DNA of 64,000 nucleotides from Bin87 sp965261195 (GCA_965261195.1 OZ253455.1:1674001-1738000); one strand, 5' to 3'; shown: positions 1 through 9,358, counted from the first letter of the stretch. Made by a program: numbers and translations. Notes: generated by a model not told the origin, from the letters alone.

Positions 1-2
1 TC

Positions 3-503
3 AGCCCCACCAGAAACCTGGCGGGAGTCCGCTACCCCGACCTGCTGGTGGCATTTGGCGTAGACCCAGCGGCCTACAAGGCCAGCAACGCCTACGTCAT
101 CTCAGAGCAGGGGAAGCCACCGGACTTCGTGCTGGAAATCGCCTCACGGCGCACCGGACTCATAGACGTGACGGAGCAGCGGGTGGACTATGCCGCCCTG
201 GGGATACCAGAGTATTGGCGCTTTGACGAGACGGGCCAATACCACGGCCTCCGGCTGGCCGGAGACCACTTGGTAGACGGAACTTACGAGCCCATTGCCA
301 TCGAACAGTTACCCAACGGCATTCTACAGGGCTACAGCGAGACACTGAACTTGCACATCCGGTGGGAAGCCGGCCAACTGGGGTGGTACGACCCGGCAAC
401 AGGAAACCATATCCTGACCTACGACGACCAGCGCAACCGCGCCGACACCGCCGAAGCCCGCGTACGGGAGCTGGAAGCGCAGCTCCACCGCCAGGGCCCC
501 TGA
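3..503 (+). CDS. Uma2 family endonuclease-like protein, 5' partial
   Basis: The frame is open from the first bases of the window, so the true start lies outside it. The visible 166 residues carry the Uma2 (DUF820, PD-(D/E)XK fold) signature: a PDLLV strand, then GKPPDFVLEIAS, then an ALGIPEYWRF segment. The C-terminus is a short charged helix (about the last 25 residues, ARVRELEAQL), also seen in the homologue at 19757-20578. A GTG at 48 could be misread as a start, but homology continues upstream of it. The Uma2 fold is nuclease-like; the biological role of these proteins is not established. Confidence 0.85.
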   Translation, partial: SPTRNLAGVRYPDLLVAFGVDPAAYKASNAYVISEQGKPPDFVLEIASRRTGLIDVTEQRVDYAALGIPEYWRFDETGQYHGLRLAGDHLVDGTYEPIAIEQLPNGILQGYSETLNLHIRWEAGQLGWYDPATGNHILTYDDQRNRADTAEARVRELEAQLHRQGP

Positions 504-580
504 CGCCGCCCCCGACCTGACCGGGAATGCGGTATGATATTGAAAGCGCCATACTATTGAAAAGGAGCAACACAACAGCC

Positions 581-688
581 ATGTCCGACAACAGCAGGAA
601 AATCAGCAGTCAGCTAACCCGCCGGCTGTCCGGGCGTATGCCCAACCCGGACGTTCCGCTTTCTACCCCCCCCCCCCCCGACTTTTAA
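581..688 (+). CDS. short ORF with ribosome binding site ending just after a poly-C tract
   Basis: ATG at 581 lies 13 bases after AAGGAG (562-567) and opens a 35-codon frame whose end is encoded by a run of 14 C (666-679), giving a proline run, then Asp-Phe and TAA. Removing one C (or adding two) joins this frame without a stop to the secreted metallopeptidase, giving one protein of about 690 residues. It is therefore best read as the possible true 5' end of that gene, either in an out-of-frame phase or with a homopolymer error. It is not obviously an independent peptide gene. Confidence 0.45.
   Translation: MSDNSRKISSQLTRRLSGRMPNPDVPLSTPPPPDF
666..679 (+). repeat. homopolymer tract of 14 C (candidate contingency locus)
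   Basis: Fourteen consecutive C residues lie between the short ORF starting at 581 and the metallopeptidase ORF. Downstream of the tract, the metallopeptidase frame is open from 681 through its ATG at 717, so a change of -1 or +2 C would fuse both frames. Tracts like this are typical sites of slipped-strand phase variation. They are also typical sites of sequencing error. Confidence 0.8.
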
Positions 689-716
689 CAGTAAAAGAGC
701 TGTGGGAAGTGTAGCC

Positions 717-2654
717 ATGCGCCTCCCACAGCTCAGAGCGAACGTTTGGAAACACCCTTTTTTAATGCGCATCATCAAAACCAAGCGCATCAGGAACCTG
801 GCTGCTGCTACGCTGGCAGCGGCGGTGGTAATTGTTGGAGCGCTACTGCTGGCCACCGACGGCAACGTCGCAGCCTACCAGCCCGACGGCTTGCGGATGT
901 CAACGGCGGAAATGCCCGAGCCGCCCTGTCCCTACGGCCACGAAGACGGCTGCGAAACCGCTCCGCCGCGGCCCGCTGTTGACCCGTATTTCGCGGCCAA
1001 CCCCCACGACCTGCTGCCCGACAGCCACACCCGGCAGCATCGCCTGGACCAGTCCGCCAGCATCGAATACTTCCGGCAGGAACTGGACTCCAAACGCGCC
1101 CGGGCCGGCAACGAATCTAACGCCGCCGGCGATGACCCCAACGCAGGCGTCAACGGCGTCAACTACGCCATAACCTCCGAGATAACCGGTCTCCCCTGGG
1201 CCAGAGATGGGCGAACCGCGTCCGAAAGGGTGACCCTCGGATGGTTGGGAGCATTGCAGGGATACAACCCCAGCCTGGCCAGCGCGCTGACCCGTATGCC
1301 GTTCCTGCAAGACCATACCCCCGGCGATTTCCAGGCCATCCAGACGCTGACGCTAATATCAAGAGCTGAGCCGAAAGACGCCACGTCCATAGCCACTCAT
1401 ACCGGATTCGCCGACGGCGGCGGCATTGACAACACCGAGGCCAAGATCATCGCCGTTATGAGCATCCCATACTTCGACGGCGACGCCGTTCTCATAGACT
1501 GGCTCGCCAAATACGGAACCGTTGAACAACGAAACACCGTCGGCCAGTACGACAACCCGCTGAATTTCTCCATAGTCAGGCTGATAACGTCCCGTCAGAA
1601 CAGCAAACTGATGCAGACCGCAACATCCGCCGTCAGCGACGCCGAAACCCTGATGGGCCAGGCTTTGCCCATCGACTTCGTCGGCATACTGGTAGCAGAC
1701 GTGCCCGACGCGGCGGGAGTCAACAACAGCATCAGCATCCAGGTTGACGCCGGCTTTGACGGAACTCGGTACATCGACCGTTACCGGCAGCGCACCATTG
1801 CCCACGAAATCGGCCACTACTGGTGGGGGACCGGGGTTGGCGCCCATCACGAAGATTGGATTGGAGAAGGCGCAGCCTCCTACATCGGCGCATACTCCGA
1901 ATGGAGCCAATTCAATGACAAGGACGTTTATACCAACCGATACCCATGCCCCTACTACCGCACCATCGAGCACCTGCGCGCCGACAATCCAGAGTACGGA
2001 AAAAACGACGTTTCCTACGGCAGCCTGTGCAACTATTCGCTGGGCGAGCGGCTGTTCATCAATCTTGACCGCAGCATGACCAGACCACAGTTTAACGTCG
2101 CCTTCCGCAACCTGCATCGGCGCCTGTCCACCTACGAGCAGGACGAAATCGACCAGGGCCTCAACCTGCTGCGAGCGTTCTGCCCCGGATGCGCCGCCAA
2201 CCCCCGAAACCTGGGCAGCGCCGGCCACACCCTGGCCCGTCGCTACGGAGAGAAAGTGCTCACCGATAGCAGTGCGCCTACCGCCTCCGTCCCCGGACTG
2301 GGCAACGTGCAGGGCAACGTGCCAATCGTTGACGTCTTCGACGAAAACCGCCAGTACGGGATAGCCCAGGTGCCAGCCAGCAGCCCCGACCAGCGCCGCT
2401 GGCTCCGAATCAACTTCAGCGGAGGCACCAATCCGCCGGCAACGGTGAAAATCCGTGTGGTTCAATACCACGAAGACCGGGAACCTTATTCCAACTCGTC
2501 CCGGGAAAAACCAGTCTTCACCCAGAACGGGCAAACTTGGTTCTACGCCTACATCGGCAGCCCACAACGGAGGGCGATAGGGCACCATTGGGTGTACATC
2601 TACAACGAGCAGGGCCAGAAAATCGCCGAAGCCGAGTACCAGGTCCTTCCTTAG
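717..2654 (+). CDS. secreted or membrane-anchored zinc metallopeptidase (HExxH, gluzincin-like)
   Basis: This 645-residue protein has a basic n-region and a hydrophobic segment (about residues 27-47) that acts as a signal peptide or anchor. A zinc site is visible as HEIGH (His363, Glu364, His367), with a downstream WIGEG segment whose Glu384 is the likely third ligand, as in M1/M61-type gluzincins. The rest has no family I recognise, and the last 130 residues look like a beta-rich domain. I take ATG 717, with GGAAG about 8 bases upstream. ATG 765 also starts a good signal sequence, and a frame change in the poly-C tract would add an N-terminal extension from ATG 581. It probably acts outside the cytoplasmic membrane; the substrate is unknown. 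Confidence 0.75.
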   Translation: MRLPQLRANVWKHPFLMRIIKTKRIRNLAAATLAAAVVIVGALLLATDGNVAAYQPDGLRMSTAEMPEPPCPYGHEDGCETAPPRPAVDPYFAANPHDLLPDSHTRQHRLDQSASIEYFRQELDSKRARAGNESNAAGDDPNAGVNGVNYAITSEITGLPWARDGRTASERVTLGWLGALQGYNPSLASALTRMPFLQDHTPGDFQAIQTLTLISRAEPKDATSIATHTGFADGGGIDNTEAKIIAVMSIPYFDGDAVLIDWLAKYGTVEQRNTVGQYDNPLNFSIVRLITSRQNSKLMQTATSAVSDAETLMGQALPIDFVGILVADVPDAAGVNNSISIQVDAGFDGTRYIDRYRQRTIAHEIGHYWWGTGVGAHHEDWIGEGAASYIGAYSEWSQFNDKDVYTNRYPCPYYRTIEHLRADNPEYGKNDVSYGSLCNYSLGERLFINLDRSMTRPQFNVAFRNLHRRLSTYEQDEIDQGLNLLRAFCPGCAANPRNLGSAGHTLARRYGEKVLTDSSAPTASVPGLGNVQGNVPIVDVFDENRQYGIAQVPASSPDQRRWLRINFSGGTNPPATVKIRVVQYHEDREPYSNSSREKPVFTQNGQTWFYAYIGSPQRRAIGHHWVYIYNEQGQKIAEAEYQVLP

Positions 2655-2904
2655 CGGCTACGCTCCTTGCGCGCCCCTCCTCCGGCGGGAGAGGGGACTT
2701 CGCAGGGGGCCGTTCTCGGCGGGGTCTGCGCTTGCCGGGTTGCCGGGCCTTGTGCTACCATCGTTGCTGCCAGGCTCAACCGTGGCGGATCGTAGCGACG
2801 GTGCGCCAGAGTGGGCGCCGGCAACCCTCAGTTTTGTTGTGCCCTTACTCGTTTGAAACCCTGCCAGTCGGCAGCACATACCGACTCTGGAAAACGCAAA
2901 CCCA

Positions 2905-3867
2905 ATGAGTTTTCGCCAGACGCTGGCCGACGCGGCTCCCCCACCCGGCAGTGAAACCGCCATCACCATCGGCGTTTTCGATGGTGTCCACCGCGGACAC
3001 CTGCATCTGCTGCAACGCCTCTCTCAACTGGCGCCCCAGCCCCTGGTTCCCACGGTTATCACCTTCAGCAACCACCCCGCCGAGGTGGTGAACCCGGACC
3101 GCACCGTCAACAAAATCATCACGCCCGCAGAGAAGGTCGAGCTGCTCTACAAGGCCGGTGTCGGGCAGGTCATCAGTCTGGAGTTCACCAACGAGTTGGC
3201 CAACGTGGACGCCAACGAGTTTACGGATCTGTTGGTTGATTGCCTGAAGATGCGCGGCATCGTAACTGGGCCCGACTTCGCGTTGGGGCGCAACCGCAGC
3301 GGCAATCTCGAATACCTGCGCCGGCGGGGCGCTTCCCTGGGCTTCTGGGTGGAAACCGTGCCCCCGCTGGAACTCGATGGCTCCGCCGTCCGCAGCCGCC
3401 GGGTTCGCAACGCCCTGGCCGACGGCGATGTGGACGGCGCCGAGCATCTGTTGGGCCGTCCCTACGCCACCGACGGCATTGTGGTACACGGCGCAAAGAT
3501 GGGCCGGCAGCTGGGCTTCCCCACCGCCAACATCGTGCCCACCGCCAACTTTGTCATCCCCGCCGATGGGGTCTATGCCACCTACGCCACCGTGAACGGC
3601 GTGCGCCACATGGCGGCCACCAGCATCGGGGTGCGGCCTACCTTCGGACTGAGCCAGCGTCTCATCGAGGCGCACCTGCTGGACTTCTCGGATGACATCT
3701 ACGATAAGTCGCTGCGCCTGGAGTTTGTGTCCCGGCTGCGCGGTCAGGAAACCTTCGACGGCATCGACGCCCTCATCACCCAGATGAACCGGGACGTGGA
3801 CCTGGCCCGGGCCACCCTGACCCAGCACGACGAGCTGGAACGCAACGGAGAGATTGCCAGTGACTAG
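2905..3867 (+). CDS. ribF: bifunctional riboflavin kinase / FAD synthetase
   Basis: RibF makes FMN from riboflavin and then FAD from FMN, using ATP, in the cytoplasm. The N-terminal nucleotidyltransferase half shows GVFDGVHRGH (HxGH, His29-His32), and the C-terminal flavokinase half shows GRQLGFPTANI from about residue 200. At 320 residues the length is normal for the family. The ATG lacks a clear Shine-Dalgarno. The 250 bases upstream hold only a GC-rich hairpin. The stop codon overlaps the tyrS start by 8 bases, so the two are probably co-transcribed and translationally coupled. Confidence 0.95.
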   Translation: MSFRQTLADAAPPPGSETAITIGVFDGVHRGHLHLLQRLSQLAPQPLVPTVITFSNHPAEVVNPDRTVNKIITPAEKVELLYKAGVGQVISLEFTNELANVDANEFTDLLVDCLKMRGIVTGPDFALGRNRSGNLEYLRRRGASLGFWVETVPPLELDGSAVRSRRVRNALADGDVDGAEHLLGRPYATDGIVVHGAKMGRQLGFPTANIVPTANFVIPADGVYATYATVNGVRHMAATSIGVRPTFGLSQRLIEAHLLDFSDDIYDKSLRLEFVSRLRGQETFDGIDALITQMNRDVDLARATLTQHDELERNGEIASD

Positions 3868-5083
3868 CCCCGTCCGGATTCCCGCGGATACGGCCCTCAT
3901 CACCCGGCGGGGCGTGAGCCGCATCATCTCCGAGTACGAATTCGTGGCGATGCTGCACCGGGGCCGGCCGCTGCGCCTGAAGATGGGATTTGACCCCAGC
4001 CGGCCGGACATCCACCTCGGCCACGTGGTGGGGCTGCGCAAGTTGCGGCAGTTGCAGGACCTGGGGCATCAGGTAATCCTCATCGTCGGCGACTGGACGG
4101 CTCAGATTGGCGACCCCTCGGGCCGTTCCGCCACCCGCTCGATGCTCAGCCACGCCGAGGTGCTGGACAACGCCGAATCGTATCTGCGTCAGTTCTTCAA
4201 GGTGGTTGACCGCGACCGCACCCAGGTGGAATGGCAGAGCCAATGGTTCGGGGACTTCACCCTGGCCAACGTCATTGAGCTGACCAGCCGGTTTACGGTC
4301 AACCAGTTTCTGCACCGGGAGGACTTCGCCAACCGCTACTCGCAGAACCAGCCCATTGCCATTACCGAGCTGCTCTACCCGCTGCTGCAAGCCTACGACT
4401 CGGTGGCCATCGAAGCCGACGTGGAGTTCGGCGGCACCGACCAGATGTTCAACCTGCTGGTGGGCCGCGAGTTGCAGGGCATGATGGGCCAAACGCCGCA
4501 GCAGTGCTTCCTCATGCCCATCCTGGTGGGCACCGATGGCGTCCAGAAGATGAGCAAGAGCCTGGGCAACTACATTGCGCTGGAAGAATCGCCGCAGGAG
4601 ATGTACGGCAAGGTAATGTCGCTGCCCGACCCCCTGATACTCCAGTATTACGAGTACCTGACCGATGTGCCCAACGCCGACCTCGCCGCCATGGGCCAGG
4701 CGATGGAGTCGGATTCCGCCAACCCGATGGATTTCAAGAAGGGGCTGGCCCGCTCCATAACGGCCACCTTCCACGACACCGCTGCCGCCAGCGGCGCCGA
4801 GGCCCAGTTTGAGCAGGTAGTGCAGCGCCGCGACCTGCCCGCTGATATTCCCGAGTGTCCGCTGGCCGACGTTGCCGAACTGAACATCAACCAGCTGCTG
4901 GTGCGCACGGAACTGGTCGCCAGCGCCAGCGAGGCCCGTCGCCTGGTGAGCCAGGGCGCGGTGGAAATCATCCACAGCAGCGGCGACCGGGCAACCGTGG
5001 CCACCGGAGCGCCGCTGCCGGCGCTGGCCGCTGGCGACGTGATTCGCGCCGGGCGTCGGCGGTTCGTGCGGCTGGTGGAGTAG
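3860..5083 (+). CDS. tyrS: tyrosine--tRNA ligase
   Basis: Class I tyrosyl-tRNA synthetase. It has the HxGH ATP-binding motif (His52-Leu-Gly-His55), a KMSKS loop at about 230-234 followed by LGNYI (the TyrZ-like subgroup, where other TyrRS have KFGKT), and a C-terminal S4-like RNA-binding domain that ends at a GRRRFVRL segment. The start is GTG 3860, placed by GGAGAG at 3847-3852 with 7-base spacing and overlapping the end of ribF. An in-frame TTG at 3854 is less likely. The length of 407 residues is typical. Confidence 0.95.
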   Translation: MTSPVRIPADTALITRRGVSRIISEYEFVAMLHRGRPLRLKMGFDPSRPDIHLGHVVGLRKLRQLQDLGHQVILIVGDWTAQIGDPSGRSATRSMLSHAEVLDNAESYLRQFFKVVDRDRTQVEWQSQWFGDFTLANVIELTSRFTVNQFLHREDFANRYSQNQPIAITELLYPLLQAYDSVAIEADVEFGGTDQMFNLLVGRELQGMMGQTPQQCFLMPILVGTDGVQKMSKSLGNYIALEESPQEMYGKVMSLPDPLILQYYEYLTDVPNADLAAMGQAMESDSANPMDFKKGLARSITATFHDTAAASGAEAQFEQVVQRRDLPADIPECPLADVAELNINQLLVRTELVASASEARRLVSQGAVEIIHSSGDRATVATGAPLPALAAGDVIRAGRRRFVRLVE

Positions 5084-5184
5084 GACGGCGAGCCAACTGC
5101 ATCGGCTGGCGGGAATCCTGCCGGCTTGCGCTATACTGTCCGCAACGACGGATCGGTTCACCCCGAACACCGGAGGCGCCAACT

Positions 5185-5739
5185 ATGACTACATCCAGGA
5201 AGTTGATGACCGCCGATGACCTGCTGGCGATGTCCGATGACGGCAATCGGCATGAACTCATCCAAGGAGAGCTGACAACGATGGCGCCGGCGGGAGACCG
5301 CCACGGGATAGTAGCGGATCGAACCGGACGGCGGCTCGGCAATTTTGTCGAAGCTGGCGACTTGGGCCACACGTGGGCCGCAGATACCGGATTCTGGATC
5401 GAAAGGCTCCCTGATACGGTGCGTGCTCCGGATTACGCCTTTGCCTCGCATGAACGGCGGTCCGGCCACGTTGCAGAGCGCGGCTACGCCGCAGTGATTC
5501 CCGACCTGGTTGTAGAGGTGGCTTCACCCAACGACCGGCCGCCGGAGATTGACGCCAAAACGCAAATGTGGCTGGGCGCCGGCGTCCGTCTGGTGTTGAA
5601 CGTCTATCCGGAAACGCAGGAAGTGTACGCTCACCACGAGGACGGGTCGGTGCAGCAGTTCGGCGCTAACGACGTTTTGACCTGTGAGCCGGCGCTGCCC
5701 GGCTTTGCCTGCCCCGTCGCCGATATTTTCACCTACTGA
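5185..5739 (+). CDS. Uma2 family endonuclease-like protein (tandem copy 1)
   Basis: 184 residues with the Uma2 fold signature: an N-terminal LMTADDLLAMSDDG helix, RHELIQGEL, APDYAFAS, PDLVVEVASPND, then a KTQMWLGAGVRLVLNVYP segment with a C-terminal strand. The ATG lies 8 bases after GGAGG (5172-5176). A leader with a TATACT -10-like element is shared with the copies at 5869 and 10452. Uma2 proteins have a PD-(D/E)XK-like core; whether they cut DNA in the cell is not known. Confidence 0.88.
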   Translation: MTTSRKLMTADDLLAMSDDGNRHELIQGELTTMAPAGDRHGIVADRTGRRLGNFVEAGDLGHTWAADTGFWIERLPDTVRAPDYAFASHERRSGHVAERGYAAVIPDLVVEVASPNDRPPEIDAKTQMWLGAGVRLVLNVYPETQEVYAHHEDGSVQQFGANDVLTCEPALPGFACPVADIFTY

Positions 5740-5868
5740 CTTCCGGCCCGTTGCCTAACCAACGGCAGACGGCGGGCCAACTAACTCGCCGGGCGGGAAT
5801 CCGGTTGGCTTGCGCTATACTGTCCGCAACGACGGATCGGTTCACCCCGAACACCGGAGGCGCCAACT

Positions 5869-6423
5869 ATGACTACATCCAGGAAGTTGATGACCGCCGA
5901 GGAATTGTTGGCGATGCCCGATGACGGTATGCGGCATGAGTTGGTGAGGGGGGAATTAATCACTATGCCGCCAGCAAGCGATGAGCACGGTTTTGTCGGG
6001 TATGAATTGGGGTGGCAAATCGGAACCTTCACTAGACAGCGCCTACTTGGCAGAAGCCGCATGGCAGAGACCGGGTTTTGGATTGAGCGGGACCCGGATA
6101 CAGTCCGTGCGCCGGATTACGCCTTTATATCCTACGAACGTATGCCAGGCCCTCCCAGCCATCAGGGTTATTCCGAAATAATCCCCGACTTGGTTGTTGA
6201 GGTGGCTTCACCTAACGACCGGCCGCCGGACATTGACGCCAAAACGCAAATGTGGCTGGGCGCCGGCGTCCGCCTGGTGTTGAACGTGTATCCGGAAACG
6301 CGGGAAGTGTACGCTCACCACGAGGACGGGTCGGTACAACAGTTCGGCGTTAACGACGTTTTGACTTGTGAGCCGGCGCTGCCCGGTTTCGCCTGCTCCG
6401 TCGCCGATATTTTCACCTACTGA
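5869..6423 (+). CDS. Uma2 family endonuclease-like protein (tandem copy 2)
   Basis: 184 residues, paralogue of the preceding gene, with nearly identical leader, start region and last 75 codons. The central part (residues about 30-100) differs and is closer to the copy at 10452 (GSDEHGF-like, RMPxxPSHxGY). The core PDLVVEVASPNDRPP and KTQMWLGAG motifs are intact. ATG follows GGAGG by 8 bases. Confidence 0.88.
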   Translation: MTTSRKLMTAEELLAMPDDGMRHELVRGELITMPPASDEHGFVGYELGWQIGTFTRQRLLGRSRMAETGFWIERDPDTVRAPDYAFISYERMPGPPSHQGYSEIIPDLVVEVASPNDRPPDIDAKTQMWLGAGVRLVLNVYPETREVYAHHEDGSVQQFGVNDVLTCEPALPGFACSVADIFTY

Positions 6424-6481
6424 CTTCCGGCCCGTTGCCTAACCGATGGCAGACGGCGGCCGGGGTATAGCAACCAACGCC

Positions 6482-9358
6482 ATGACACCGCAGGAATTCA
6501 TCGCAAAATGGCGCCGGAGCCGGGGGCAGGAATCGGCCGGGGCGCAGGAATGGTTCATTGACCTCTGCCGGGTGGTTGAGCATCCAACGCCGGCCGAGCT
6601 TGACCCCCGTCAGGAGTGGTACACCTTTGAGCGGGCGGTGCGGGAGTCATCGGGCCGCGGGGGCCGCGCCGACGTGTACAAGCGGGGCTACTTCGCCTGG
6701 GAGTTCAAGGGGCTGCACCGGGACTTGGACGAGGCGTATCGTCAGCTGCAACGCTATCGGGAAGGGCTGAGCAACCCGCCGTTGCTGGTGGTATCCGACT
6801 TCCGCACCATTCGGGTTCACACCAACTTTACCAACAAGGTGTCCCTGGTTCATGCCATCCTGCTGGACGACCTGGGCGAACCGGAACAGCTGGAGATACT
6901 GCGCAGCGTCTTTCACAACCCGGACGCGCTGGAACCGGAAATCAGCCCGGATGACATTACCAAAGCAACGGCCGACATTTTCGCCAAAATCGCCGCGTCC
7001 ATGCGGAACCGGGGGATGGACTCCCTGATCGTGGCCCGGTTCCTGAACCGCCTGGTGTTCTGCTTTTTCGCCCAGGACGTAGGGTTGCTGCCCAACCGGG
7101 TGCTCTCCCAGCTTTGCGAAAACTACCACAACGACCCTGCCGAATTTAACGAAGGACTGCAAGAACTCTTCGCTCAAATGAATGAAGGCGGTCGTTTTGG
7201 TATTGACCGAATCCGCCAATTCAATGGCGATTTGTTCACAGACCCGGATACGGTCTTGATGACTGCGGGTGAGCTGGAAGGACTTTCCGAGGCGATGGAG
7301 CGGAACTGGGCGCATATTGAGCCGTCGATTTTGGGTACGCTGTTTGAGCGGGTGGTTGACCCCGACAAGCAGGGTCTCGTTGGCGCGCAATACACTTCCG
7401 AGGCTGACATCCGGTCGGTGATCGACCCGGTGATAATCAAACCGTTGCAGGCTGAGTGGTCTGAAGTTGAGCGCAAAGTAGGCGGCCTGACGCTGCTGGA
7501 AGGCCAGCACGATGAAGCCCAGGCCCGCCGGTTGCTGCAAGAATTCCAGAGCCGGCTGTCCTCGCTGAAGGTGCTGGACCCGGCCTGCGGCAGCGGCAAT
7601 TTCCTCTACGTGGCCCTGCGTCAGCTGCACAACCTGGAGAAAACGGTACTGACGCTGGCCGCCGACCTGAACCTGCGGGGCTTCCTCCCGGAGGTGTCGC
7701 CGGAGCAGTGCTATGGCATCGAGATTGACGCTTACGCCAGCGACCTGGCCCGTACTTCCTTGTGGATCGGGCATCTGCAATGGCTGATTGAGAACGGCCA
7801 CCAGTACAACCGGGAGCCGGTGCTGGGTTCCCTGAACACCATTGAATGCCGCGACGCATTGATCGAATTCATCGATTATTGGCCCGCAGGCGATGCCATA
7901 TTGGGGACGGATTTGTCCCGGCATTCCGCGTACAGTGACGAAGACCGGCAGGAGTTGCTGGCGATTGGGGAATCGCTATGGCCGGAAGGGGATGCCCTAT
8001 TCGGTCACCCGAAACTCTACCGCGAGGCGCGTTGGCCGGCGGCGGATTACATTGTGGGCAACCCGCCGTTCCTGGGCCATTTCCCGTTCCGGGAACAGCT
8101 GGGCGATGAATACGTCAACGCAGTCTACGATTTGTACGGCGACCGCATACCCAACTCCAGCGACCTCTGCTGCTATTGGTTCGAGAAAACGCGGGCGCAC
8201 ATTGAGGAGGGCAAGGTACGCCGGGCCGGCCTGCTGGCAACGCAGGCGATACGATTCCAGTCCAACCGGCCCGTGCTGGCCAATATCAAAGGGAGCGGCG
8301 ATATTTTCAACGCCGTTTCCGACCAGGATTGGGTGCTGGACGGCGCCAGCGTGCATATCTCAATCATCTGTTTTGACGACGGCAGCCAGACTACCCGCAT
8401 TCTGGACGGCGAGCGCGTGAACAACATCAACTCTGATTTAACCGGCGGGGCGGATTTGACGCAGGCCAAAACGCTGGCCGAGAACGCCGATCTCAGCTTT
8501 ATGGGCGACATCAAGGTTGGACCATTCGAGATTACCAACGAAGTTGCCCAAGAGATGCTGCGTCAGCCCAATCCCCACGGCAAGCCCAACAGCGACGTCA
8601 TCAAGCGCTGGATGATTGGCCGGGACATTAATCAGGTATCACGCGGTATGTGGATAATTGACTTTGGCACCGCTATGTCAGAGGCGGACGCCGCCCTATA
8701 TGAGTCTCCGTTTGAGTACCTTGTTGCCAATGTAAAACCGGGTCGTGATAACAACCGGGATGAACGGTTTAGAAACTATTGGTGGCTGCATGGTCGCCCG
8801 CGCATTGAGATGCGAGAAGCGTTGACTGGATTGCCTCGCTATATCGGAACCAGCATGGTGTCCCGCCACCGGATGTTTTCCTACATTGACGGCAATGTAC
8901 TCCCGGACGCCACCATCATTGTCTTCCCCCGCGACGACGATTATTTCTTCGGCGTGCTGCACAGCCGGACACACGGGCTTTGGGCAGCGGCGATGGGCAC
9001 TCAATTGGAAGACAGACCGCGTTACACCCCCACTACGTGCTTCGAGACGTTTCCGTTTCCGACGCCTACCGACGAGCAGCGGGCGGCCATCGCCACGGCC
9101 GCCGCCGAACTGAACGGGCTGCGGGAGAACTGGCTGAACCCGGTGGATATGTTCGGCGGCCCGGCGCTGAACGCCGACCAACTGCGCCGCCGCACGCTGA
9201 CCAACCTGTACAACGACTACCCCACCTGGCTGTCCAACGCCCACCGTCTGCTGGATGCGGCGGTGGCTGATGCCTATGGGTGGCCGGCGGATTTGGGCGA
9301 CGGGGAGATACTGGAGCGGCTGCTGGCGCTGAATTTGGAGCGGGCGGGGGCGGGATAG
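6482..9358 (+). CDS. MmeI-like single-chain restriction endonuclease / DNA methyltransferase (type IIL)
   Basis: One polypeptide of 958 residues combining nuclease, methyltransferase and target recognition. The N-terminal nuclease site is Asp64-x9-Glu74-Phe-Lys76, the same spacing as the D-x9-ExK site of MmeI. The SAM-binding motif I is DPACGSGN from Asp366 and the adenine methylase motif IV is NPPF from Asn527. The C-terminal third is the target-recognition region. In this family the same chain methylates adenine and cuts at a distance from the site, so no separate methylase is needed. I chose ATG 6482 (MTPQEFIAKW, the usual family N-terminus). ATG 6446 lies in sequence duplicated from the Uma2 unit and has no ribosome site. 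Confidence 0.9.
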   Translation: MTPQEFIAKWRRSRGQESAGAQEWFIDLCRVVEHPTPAELDPRQEWYTFERAVRESSGRGGRADVYKRGYFAWEFKGLHRDLDEAYRQLQRYREGLSNPPLLVVSDFRTIRVHTNFTNKVSLVHAILLDDLGEPEQLEILRSVFHNPDALEPEISPDDITKATADIFAKIAASMRNRGMDSLIVARFLNRLVFCFFAQDVGLLPNRVLSQLCENYHNDPAEFNEGLQELFAQMNEGGRFGIDRIRQFNGDLFTDPDTVLMTAGELEGLSEAMERNWAHIEPSILGTLFERVVDPDKQGLVGAQYTSEADIRSVIDPVIIKPLQAEWSEVERKVGGLTLLEGQHDEAQARRLLQEFQSRLSSLKVLDPACGSGNFLYVALRQLHNLEKTVLTLAADLNLRGFLPEVSPEQCYGIEIDAYASDLARTSLWIGHLQWLIENGHQYNREPVLGSLNTIECRDALIEFIDYWPAGDAILGTDLSRHSAYSDEDRQELLAIGESLWPEGDALFGHPKLYREARWPAADYIVGNPPFLGHFPFREQLGDEYVNAVYDLYGDRIPNSSDLCCYWFEKTRAHIEEGKVRRAGLLATQAIRFQSNRPVLANIKGSGDIFNAVSDQDWVLDGASVHISIICFDDGSQTTRILDGERVNNINSDLTGGADLTQAKTLAENADLSFMGDIKVGPFEITNEVAQEMLRQPNPHGKPNSDVIKRWMIGRDINQVSRGMWIIDFGTAMSEADAALYESPFEYLVANVKPGRDNNRDERFRNYWWLHGRPRIEMREALTGLPRYIGTSMVSRHRMFSYIDGNVLPDATIIVFPRDDDYFFGVLHSRTHGLWAAAMGTQLEDRPRYTPTTCFETFPFPTPTDEQRAAIATAAAELNGLRENWLNPVDMFGGPALNADQLRRRTLTNLYNDYPTWLSNAHRLLDAAVADAYGWPADLGDGEILERLLALNLERAGAG

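Larger units (their letters stand above)
5106..6462 (+). repeat. tandem duplication of a Uma2 gene with its leader (unit about 684 bp)
   Basis: The two Uma2 genes at 5185 and 5869 share an almost identical leader, beginning around TTGCGCTATACTGTCC and running through the GGAGG site into the first 12 codons. They also share near-identical last 75 codons and the sequence after the stop (GACTTCCGGCCCGTTGCC). The starts are 684 bases apart. The middle third has diverged far more than the ends, which fits either partial gene conversion or selection for variation in the middle. Confidence 0.8.

Noticed and set aside
1359..2588. Long open frame opposite the metallopeptidase gene
   Set aside because: It is a GC-driven shadow frame of a gene with clear motifs on the other strand; it has no ribosome site or recognisable domain.
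2655..2904. Possible tRNA or riboswitch before ribF
   Set aside because: I see only a GC-rich hairpin (CCCCTCCTCC with GGGAGAGGGG); no tRNA arms and no FMN-riboswitch core.
3776..5182. Long open frame opposite tyrS
   Set aside because: Antisense shadow of a certain housekeeping gene; no domain or start signal.
6446..6481. ATG 6446 as the start of the MmeI-like gene
   Set aside because: These bases belong to the sequence duplicated after each Uma2 copy and have no ribosome site. The family N-terminus begins at ATG 6482.
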